From assembly GCA_041568335.1 (NCBI GenBank), contig JBFFZZ010000109.1, forward strand, positions 1 through 9,474: a DNA stretch of 9,474 nt, read 5' to 3'. This DNA is from WVWW01 sp041568335 (lineage in GTDB: Bacteria; Acidobacteriota; Polarisedimenticolia; Polarisedimenticolales; Polarisedimenticolaceae). Both the position numbers and the translations under genes were made by a program. The notes beneath the pieces were generated by a model. The model was not told the origin of the DNA. It did no database searches and saw only the letters and a list, made by a program, of their open reading frames with translations. Positions 4,237 through 9,474 of the stretch are shown here, in pieces; positions within the stretch are counted from its first letter, which is position 1; every line of letters starts with the position of its first letter.

Positions 4237-7113
4237 GTGGGGAAGACCGATGCCGGGAAGCTACGCTTCGCGAGCCTGTCGGCGGATCTCAGCTCACTGC
4301 TGCTCCGATCGACGGCCGACGACATCGAGCACCGGATCGAGCAGGGGCTCGAACGGATCGGGGACACGCTCGATCTCGACCGAGTCGCCTTCCGCTGGTT
4401 CACATCGCGTGCCGTGCTCGAAATCGCGCTCGAGTGGCAGCGGGCGGGTGGCCCGCAGTTGCCGGCGGTTGAAGAGCTGACGAAGTTCCCGTGGGGTGGC
4501 CCACGCCTTCTCCTGGGAGAAACCTGTCGTTTCTCCCGGTTCGAGGACATTCCACGCGAAGCGAAGGAGGAACGCGAGTGGTTCCGCGCGGCCAAGTTCA
4601 AATCCTGGATGGCGATCCCGACCCTCGTCGGCGACAAGCACCTCGGCGTGTGCATCTTCGCGACGTGGAGAACGACACGCGTGTGGTCCGACGCGTTGAC
4701 GGAAGACCTGCGGAGTCTGTCCGAGACGATCGCCAGTGCGTTGATCCGGGCGCGCGCGGAGAAAGCGCTGCAGGAGCGCCTTTGGTTCCAGAGACTCTCC
4801 GCCGAGGTTTCCACGCTTCTGCTCGATTCGCCCACCCCGGACATCGACGGCCAGCTGGAGCGGGCGCTCCGGCGCATCGGCGAGGCCGTCGACGCGGATC
4901 GCGTGATCGTCGGCTTGAGCGACAACAAGCCGACAGTCGGCCGGCTCACGCACGGCTGGCGCCGACCGGGCGTCTCTCCGCTGCCGGATACGCTGGAGAT
5001 GAGCCTGTTACCCTGGACGGAAGAGCGTATGTCTCGAGGGGAGAGGGTGAGATTCTCCCGGCTCGAAGACCTTCCGCCGGAGGCTCAGAAGGATCGTGAG
5101 GCGTTCGGGAAGTTGCCCATCAAGGCGTTGCTGATCGTACCGATCGCCACGCGCGGCCAGAACCTGGGGTACTGCGCCCTCGTGATGGATCACGAAGGGC
5201 GAAAGTGGTCGGATCAGCTCGCGACCGATCTGAAGCGCGTCACCGAGACCATCGCCAACTGGTTGTTGTACGCGCGAAAAACTCTCGAGCTTCGTGCCCG
5301 CGAGCAAGAGCTGGCCCGCGCGCAGGCGATCGCCCATGTGGGGAGTCTGGTCTATGAGATAAGCACGGACCGGATGACCCTCTCCGAAGAATCGATGCGC
5401 CTCGTCGGCTCGACACGGAGGCAGATGAGCGCGCAGGAGTATCTGGCGTTGATGGTGCCGGAGGATCGCGCCCCGACCTGGGCCGTGGTCCGGAAGGTCC
5501 TCGAAGCCGGCGGTGAATTCAAGATCGAGTACCGCGTCGAGCGTCCGGATGGTTCAATACGGCACATCCGGGACCACGCCGTGATCGACTGCGACGCGGA
5601 GGGTCGTCCCGTGATAGGCATGGCCACGTTGCTCGACATCACCGACCAGGTCGAGGCCGAGGAAGCGTTGCGCCGGCGAGAGGCGGATCTGTCGCGATCC
5701 CAGAAGATGGCGAAGGTCGGGAGCTGGACGTTCGACCCGGCGACCGGTCTCGACCACTGGTCCGCCGAGCTCTGCGCCCTGTATGGCGTCGAGCCTTCCG
5801 AGGCGGGCCACGAACGATTCAAGGAGCTCATCCACCCCGAGGACCGTGCGCGTGTTGTCGGGGAGCTCGAGGCGGCGATGGCGTCGGACGCGCTCGACTT
5901 CGAGCTCGAGTTCCGCATCCTGCGGCCGGATGGCGGGATCCGCTTCGTTCGGGACCGTGCTCAGATCGAGCGTAACCCCGACAGGAGCGTCCGCTCGGTG
6001 TTCGGCACGGTCCTCGACGTGACGGCGGACAAGGAGCTGAACGAGCTGCTGGCGGGCGCGCTGACCGAATTGAGTCGGTTGAAGGAGCGGCTCCAGGCGG
6101 AGAACAGGTACCTGCAGGAGGAGATCCGGTCGACCCACGGCTTCGACGAGATCGTCGGCGAGAGCGAGGGACTCAAGCACTGCTTGCGACTCGTCGAGCA
6201 GGTCGCGCCGACGGACTCCATCGCGTTGATCCAGGGCGAAACCGGCACCGGGAAGGAGCTGATCGCGCGTGCCATCCACCGTCTCAGCCGGCGTGAGAAG
6301 CGGCCGCTGGTCAAGGTCAACTGCGCCGCCCTCCCGGCGACGCTGATCGAGAGCGAGCTTTTCGGCCACGAGAGGGGTGCGTTCACCGGCGCCGACAAAC
6401 GTCGCGAGGGGCGTTTCGAGCTGGCCGACGGCGGCACGCTGTTCCTGGACGAGATCGGCGACATGCCGCTGGAGCTGCAGGGCAAGCTGCTGCGGGTCCT
6501 GCAGGAGGGGGAGCTCGAGCGCGTGGGGGGCACGCAGACCTTGCGCATCGACGTTCGCGTGATCGCCGCGACCAACCGGGATCTCGCGGACGCCGTAAAG
6601 AAAGAGACGTTCCGGGCCGATCTTTTCTACCGGATCAACGTGTTTCCGATCACGGTGCCTCCGTTGCGCGAACGCATGGGAGATATACCCCTCCTGGTCG
6701 AGCACTTCGCCCACAAACACGCCCGTCGGGTGGGGCGGCGTATCGAATCGATCTCGAAGCGGATGCTGGAGCGGCTTCGCGGGCACGACTGGCCCGGTAA
6801 CCTGCGCGAGCTGGAGAACACGGTCGAGCGCGCGCTGATCTCCGCGACGGGTCCGGTGCTGGACCTGCCGCTGCCCTTTGAAAACAGACTCGTAAGACCG
6901 GAGTCGTCGCATCGACCTGCGGCGAGCACCACGAATCTCTCCCTGCGTGACTTGGAGCGCCGGCACATCGAGTCGGTGCTCGAGCGGGCCGGGTGGACGA
7001 TCGAGGGAAAGAAAGGTGCCGCGTCGATGCTGGGGATGGCGCCGAGCTCGCTTCGCTCGAAGATGAAGAAACTGAGGATCGTGCGCGACTCCCCGCGGAC
7101 CCCGGACCCCTGA
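4237..7113 (+). CDS. Sigma-54-dependent transcriptional activator with GAF-GAF-PAS-PAS sensory input
   Basis: With the GTG at 4237 the protein has 958 residues and no membrane segment, so it is a cytoplasmic sensor-regulator. Domains in order: GAF1 (about 10-173), GAF2 (181-349), PAS1 (362-476) and PAS2 (485-601), both PAS_3-like with RPDG-[SG]-IR turns; a coiled coil (597-631); an AAA+ sigma-54 activation domain (635-864); a Fis-type HTH (902-948). The AAA+ part has Walker A GETGTGKE (667-674), the sigma-54 contact loop GAFTGA (714-719), Walker B LFLDE with Asp738-Glu739, the arginine-finger region FRADLFYRINVFP (792-804) and WPGNLRELEN (852-861). It should therefore hydrolyse ATP and open sigma-54 promoters. 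There is no phosphoacceptor receiver domain, so control is by ligand or partner binding, as in FhlA/NifA-type proteins. The ligands are unknown; I see no conserved haem or bilin motif. Both sensory pairs look duplicated. An ATG at 4174 would add 21 residues but is less likely. Confidence 0.93.
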   Translation: MGKTDAGKLRFASLSADLSSLLLRSTADDIEHRIEQGLERIGDTLDLDRVAFRWFTSRAVLEIALEWQRAGGPQLPAVEELTKFPWGGPRLLLGETCRFSRFEDIPREAKEEREWFRAAKFKSWMAIPTLVGDKHLGVCIFATWRTTRVWSDALTEDLRSLSETIASALIRARAEKALQERLWFQRLSAEVSTLLLDSPTPDIDGQLERALRRIGEAVDADRVIVGLSDNKPTVGRLTHGWRRPGVSPLPDTLEMSLLPWTEERMSRGERVRFSRLEDLPPEAQKDREAFGKLPIKALLIVPIATRGQNLGYCALVMDHEGRKWSDQLATDLKRVTETIANWLLYARKTLELRAREQELARAQAIAHVGSLVYEISTDRMTLSEESMRLVGSTRRQMSAQEYLALMVPEDRAPTWAVVRKVLEAGGEFKIEYRVERPDGSIRHIRDHAVIDCDAEGRPVIGMATLLDITDQVEAEEALRRREADLSRSQKMAKVGSWTFDPATGLDHWSAELCALYGVEPSEAGHERFKELIHPEDRARVVGELEAAMASDALDFELEFRILRPDGGIRFVRDRAQIERNPDRSVRSVFGTVLDVTADKELNELLAGALTELSRLKERLQAENRYLQEEIRSTHGFDEIVGESEGLKHCLRLVEQVAPTDSIALIQGETGTGKELIARAIHRLSRREKRPLVKVNCAALPATLIESELFGHERGAFTGADKRREGRFELADGGTLFLDEIGDMPLELQGKLLRVLQEGELERVGGTQTLRIDVRVIAATNRDLADAVKKETFRADLFYRINVFPITVPPLRERMGDIPLLVEHFAHKHARRVGRRIESISKRMLERLRGHDWPGNLRELENTVERALISATGPVLDLPLPFENRLVRPESSHRPAASTTNLSLRDLERRHIESVLERAGWTIEGKKGAASMLGMAPSSLRSKMKKLRIVRDSPRTPDP

Positions 7114-7116
7114 CCT

Positions 7117-7992
7117 TCAGAAATCGCTCAAGAACCGGCCCACCTCGGACCGCAGCTCGTACAGCTCGCCCATCAGCAACAGGAAGTCGCGGTCGTCGCA
7201 GTTCAGCGCTTTCATCGCCTCGTCGTGGATGCGGTGTCTCAACGCGTCCGACAGCTCGCGGGTCGACAGGTTGCTCAGCACATTGGAGATGCAGATGACG
7301 AGCAAGTCGTCGTGGCGCTCGCGCTCTCCACGGTTGAACGCCTCGAGATCGTGCAGCTCGTGACACAGGCAGGCTCTCTTGACCAGGTCGTCAAACAGCC
7401 ATCGGTCGCACAGGACCGCGCCGAAGAGCGTGTGGGACGGTAAGCTCAGCTCGTTCTCGGCATCGACCATCAGCGACGCGTCCGCCTCGCAGCGCCGGGT
7501 GAGATCCTGATACTCCGCGGGGAAGAACTTCATGTAGACCAGCTTGCCGACGTCGTGCAGGAGCGCCGCGACATAGATCTCTTCCGGGTTGACCGTGTAG
7601 TCGCGCCTTCGGGCGATCACCCTGGCCGTCAGCGCGGTGTGGAACGAATGGCTCCAGAAGCGCGCGAATTCTATCGAATCGGCGGGAGCCAGCCGTTCCA
7701 TCAGCGCGACGGTCAGCGCGATCCGCTTGATCTCGGCAAGGCCCAGGTAGGCGACGGCGTGTTTGATCTCGCGAATCGGGGTCGGCAGCCCGTAGTAGGC
7801 CGAGTTGACGACCTTCATGATCTGCGCCACGAGACCCGCGTCCACGGACAGCAGCGCGGCGATCTCGACGGCGCTCGATTTGCCGGAGCTGAGCGCGTCC
7901 AGCAACCGCTGGACCACCGTCGGTAACGCCGGCAACGAAAAGTGCTGCTTGAGCATGGCCTCGGGATCGGCCGGGATCGCTGGACGACTCAT
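7117..7992 (-). CDS. HDOD-domain signalling protein (left member of a divergent pair)
   Basis: The 291-residue protein is essentially one HD-related output domain (HDOD, PF08668). The domain begins at the typical LPALPTVVQRLLDAL (20-34), followed by a helical bundle with VVNSAYYG (61-68) and LGLAEIKRIAL (83-93). HD-type residues seen are His115/His118 in FWSHSFH, His146-Asp147 in ALLHDVGK, His187 in PSHTLFG and His211 in CHE. The position near residues 236-237 where HD enzymes carry a late Asp reads Ser-Asn. HDOD proteins are generally regarded as scaffolds in signalling and cyclic-di-GMP networks rather than enzymes. ATG 7992 has AAGGA (complement of 8000-8004) 7 nt upstream. The gene converges on the sigma-54 activator with only 3 nt between stops, and diverges from the second HDOD gene. 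Confidence 0.92.
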   Translation of the reverse strand: MSRPAIPADPEAMLKQHFSLPALPTVVQRLLDALSSGKSSAVEIAALLSVDAGLVAQIMKVVNSAYYGLPTPIREIKHAVAYLGLAEIKRIALTVALMERLAPADSIEFARFWSHSFHTALTARVIARRRDYTVNPEEIYVAALLHDVGKLVYMKFFPAEYQDLTRRCEADASLMVDAENELSLPSHTLFGAVLCDRWLFDDLVKRACLCHELHDLEAFNRGERERHDDLLVICISNVLSNLSTRELSDALRHRIHDEAMKALNCDDRDFLLLMGELYELRSEVGRFLSDF

Positions 7993-8086
7993 CCACCCAT
8001 CCTTTCGGAGTCCGCTGGCATCTCTATCGGCCGGTCGCCGGCGTTGCTTGAGGACGAGGTCGCTCTAACGAGCCGATCGGCGGACG

Positions 8087-8141
8087 TTGACCTGTCGAAC
8101 GTAGTGCGGCGAATCGTTCGGTGAACGTCGCGAACGGTCAA
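8087..8141. promoter_or_regulatory. Candidate overlapping opposed promoters for the two HDOD genes
   Basis: TTGACC (8087-8092) on the plus strand is followed after 16 bp by GCGAAT (8109-8114). On the minus strand TTGACC (complement of 8136-8141) is followed after 17 bp by AACGAT (complement of 8113-8118). The -35 boxes match 5 of 6 consensus bases; the -10 boxes only 3 of 6. The two -10 elements overlap, so use of one promoter would compete with the other. The plus start would be near 8121 and the minus start near 8106. Confidence 0.3.
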
Positions 8142-8254
8142 TCATCCGGCGTATTCGCCGAAACCCCTTGAGCGGGCAGTTCGCGACCCGCCGCGTCTTT
8201 TTGGTGTCGAGTGCTCAAGCCGCGGTCGCACGATCCGATACGAGAGACACAAAC

Positions 8255-8260
8255 AGGGGA
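8255..8260 (+). promoter_or_regulatory. Ribosome binding site supporting the TTG start of the second HDOD gene
   Basis: AGGGGA lies 5 nt upstream of the TTG at 8266. No ATG or GTG occurs in frame near the beginning of the domain, so this site supports the uncommon start codon. Confidence 0.6.
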
Positions 8261-8265
8261 TAGCC

Positions 8266-9252
8266 TTGGCCCAACGACTCGGCCGCACCGCCACCGACCT
8301 GGACTACGGTCTGGGAGAACACCTTTTCGATTCCGACGAGCTCGGGTTGATCGGCGAGGATGAGCTCACACAGCGTCTCGTCGCGACGTTCTCGTCACCG
8401 AGCTACAAACCGCCACGACTCCCCACCGTCGCGACGGAGCTGCTGGCGCAATCGCAAAACCCCGATGTCGAGTTCAGCGAGATCGAGGAGCTGCTCGAGC
8501 GTGACGCCATGCTTGCAGGCGAGGTCCTGTCGCTCGCACGCTCGGCATTTTACGCCCGCCAGCGCCCGCCGGACAACCTGAAGGACGCGCTGGTCCTGAT
8601 CGGCCTGACCAAGCTGCGCGAGGTCGTGCTCGAGGCGGCGCTCACGATGCGGGTCTTTCGCAGTGCGACCTACGCCGACCACATGCAGCGACTCGGCGAC
8701 CACAGCCGGGCGACAGCTCACCTTGCGAGACTGGTCTCGCGTCAAACCCCGATCGGAGAGGAACAGGCCTTCCTCTGCGGCCTGCTCCACGACGTCGGTC
8801 TGGGTGGGATCCTGCTCGTTCTCGGTGAGGCCGGACGGAACAAGAAACCGCCTCATTTGGACGTTCTATGGCCCGCGATTCACCGCGCGCACCCGCAGGC
8901 CGGTGCTCGCATCGCCGAGCTTTGGCAGCTGCCGACGGAGGTGTCGCAATCCATCTCCGCACACCACGAGGTGAGCATCGGGGGCGAGGATCATCCGCTG
9001 GCCGCCGTCGCCTGCATCGCCGAATCGCTCGCCATCGAGGTGGACCGTGGCTTTGCCCCCCCGTTCCCGGCCGATGGAGACGAGGACGCGCTCTGCGAGG
9101 TGGCCCTGCTGAACTCGCTCGATCGGACGAACCCCGCGGTGGTTCGCCGGGCCGCGGAGACCCTCGGTATCGCGGAGGAGACGCTGGAAGGGCTTCGATC
9201 CGACGCCCGCGACTGGATCACTCTCATCGAGCGGGCCGCGCCGGAGAGCTGA
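8266..9252 (+). CDS. HDOD-domain signalling protein with an N-terminal extension (right member of the divergent pair)
   Basis: The 328-residue protein starts at TTG. Residues 1-45 form an acidic extension absent from the left paralogue. The HDOD domain begins at PPRLPTVATELLAQ (49-62) and includes LARSAFYAR (90-98) and LIGLTKLREVVLEAAL (111-126). HD-superfamily positions are well filled: His146 in GDHSRATAH, His175-Asp176 in GLLHDVGLG, His209 in AHPQAGARIAELW, and the pair His233-His234 in SAHHE. This order resembles the metal-site pattern of HD/HD-GYP phosphohydrolases, but the late Asp position appears as Ala252-Glu253. Enzymatic activity is uncertain; the scaffold role known for HDOD proteins is the default. 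It diverges from the left HDOD gene and precedes, by 196 bp, a gene that probably encodes a receiver protein. Confidence 0.9.
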   Translation: MAQRLGRTATDLDYGLGEHLFDSDELGLIGEDELTQRLVATFSSPSYKPPRLPTVATELLAQSQNPDVEFSEIEELLERDAMLAGEVLSLARSAFYARQRPPDNLKDALVLIGLTKLREVVLEAALTMRVFRSATYADHMQRLGDHSRATAHLARLVSRQTPIGEEQAFLCGLLHDVGLGGILLVLGEAGRNKKPPHLDVLWPAIHRAHPQAGARIAELWQLPTEVSQSISAHHEVSIGGEDHPLAAVACIAESLAIEVDRGFAPPFPADGDEDALCEVALLNSLDRTNPAVVRRAAETLGIAEETLEGLRSDARDWITLIERAAPES

Positions 9253-9448
9253 CCCGACGATCGCAGCCCACCGGACCGACTTCCCTGCGGCGGCGGCAGA
9301 CTTCGACCAAAACCCGGCGATGATCTTGGTTCGAACTAAAGTCGGAGGCCCGTCTGTCGATGGTATGGGTGCCGCCCCACGGGGGTGACGAGCGCCCCCG
9401 CGCCGTCCGTACTCCCCCCGATCCGGTGGCGCGAGGAGAGATCGCGAG
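9253..9448 (+). other. Intergenic region before the last gene
   Basis: No gene is seen. TTCGACCAA (9302-9310) and TTGG-T-TCGAA (9326-9335) can pair with one bulge, but no T tract follows, so it is not a convincing terminator. GGGGG (9381-9385) and CCCCC (9395-9399) could form a further hairpin in the leader of the next gene. No convincing -35/-10 pair was found. Confidence 0.3.
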
Positions 9449-9474
9449 ATGACCGGTCGGGTCCTGTTCGTCGA
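9449..9474 (+). CDS. Start of a gene probably encoding a response-regulator receiver protein (3' end outside the window)
   Basis: ATG at 9449 is preceded by GAGGAGAG (9433-9440) with 8 nt spacing, a strong ribosome binding site. Only eight complete codons are visible, Met-Thr-Gly-Arg-Val-Leu-Phe-Val, followed by GA (the start of an Asp or Glu codon). This matches the usual first strand of a CheY-like receiver domain, in which RVLFVDDE precedes the acidic Mg2+ site. The evidence is very short. The signalling neighbours make the assignment plausible, but any output domain is unseen. Confidence 0.55.

Larger units (their letters stand above)
7993..8265. other. Divergent intergenic control region between the two HDOD genes, rich in inverted repeats
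   Basis: This 273-bp region has no supportable gene. Perfect inverted repeats seen are: GCCGATCGGC (8072-8081); CGTTC/GAACG (8115-8119, 8123-8127); GTCGCGAAC/GTTCGCGAC (8127-8135, 8179-8187); CGGCG-TATT-CGCCG (8147-8160); CTTGAGC/GCTCAAG (8167-8173, 8213-8219); and GCGGG/CCCGC (8172-8176, 8187-8191). The last cannot form together with the 9-bp pair. A short CTTTTT tract (8197-8202) follows the GCGGG/CCCGC hairpin after a few bases. Some such repeats are expected by chance in GC-rich DNA; a structured leader is only a possibility. Confidence 0.4.

Noticed and set aside
4047..4953. Long minus-strand open frames (300 and 219 codons) opposite the GAF part of the activator.
   Set aside because: Ser/Arg-rich composition, no recognisable motif, and full overlap with the supported plus-strand gene.
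5554..6966. A 470-codon open frame on the minus strand, opposite the sigma-54 activator gene.
   Set aside because: It lies fully antisense to a gene with complete AAA+, PAS and HTH motifs. Its translation is low-complexity and Arg/Leu/Gln/Asp-rich without domain-like patterns, as expected for a shadow frame in GC-rich DNA.
8121..8265. A cyclic-di-GMP riboswitch in the leader of the right HDOD gene.
   Set aside because: I could not find the conserved GEMM core segments or tetraloop-receptor pattern. The repeats present do not reproduce that architecture.
9302..9335. An intrinsic terminator after the right HDOD gene.
   Set aside because: The stem contains a bulge, the loop is about 15 nt, and CTAAAG rather than a T tract follows.
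1..9474. Mobile elements, CRISPR arrays, tRNA or rRNA genes.
   Set aside because: No transposase, integrase, terminal inverted repeats, regularly spaced repeats or recognisable structural RNA sequences were seen on either strand.

Overview
The window comes from a GC-rich bacterial chromosome. Gene content resembles Acidobacteriota or a neighbouring phylum: a TolB-like propeller tail of the kind fused to Ser/Thr kinases there, an exported imidazolonepropionase-like amidohydrolase, a very large sigma-54 activator with stacked GAF and PAS domains, and paired HDOD proteins. This assignment is inference from gene content, not a phylogenetic result. I see no tRNA, rRNA, CRISPR array, insertion sequence or phage gene.

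Left part (1-3965), housekeeping-like and loosely connected. It holds the 3' end of a beta-propeller protein (1-996), a CPBP-family membrane protein that lacks the expected motif-1 glutamates (1086-1760), a small exported protein of unknown function (1811-2203) and an exported metal-dependent amidohydrolase with a possible Tat signal (2244-3557). The first four genes run rightward with short gaps. A short AraC-type regulator with only the DNA-binding domain (3567-3965, minus strand) converges on the amidohydrolase.

Middle (3966-7113). A 271-bp control region holds a sigma-54-like -24/-12 box, a sigma-70-like promoter whose -35 overlaps a perfect 7-bp inverted repeat, and a second 7-bp hairpin in the predicted leader. 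A strong AGGAGG then precedes a GTG start at 4237. The gene is a 958-residue soluble sensor-activator, GAF-GAF-PAS-PAS-AAA+-Fis HTH, without a receiver domain. Both the GAF and the PAS pairs look like internal duplications.

Right part (7117-9474). Two HDOD-domain genes diverge from a 273-bp intergenic region with outward-reading TTGACC boxes and several nested inverted repeats. The left HDOD gene converges on the sigma-54 activator with a 3-nt gap. After the right HDOD gene, the last 26 bases start a new gene (Met-Thr-Gly-Arg-Val-Leu-Phe-Val...), consistent with a response-regulator receiver domain. From 4023 to the end the window is therefore a dense signalling cluster: one cytoplasmic sigma-54 activator, two HDOD output/scaffold proteins and probably a receiver protein. 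Their functional linkage is inferred only from neighbourhood.
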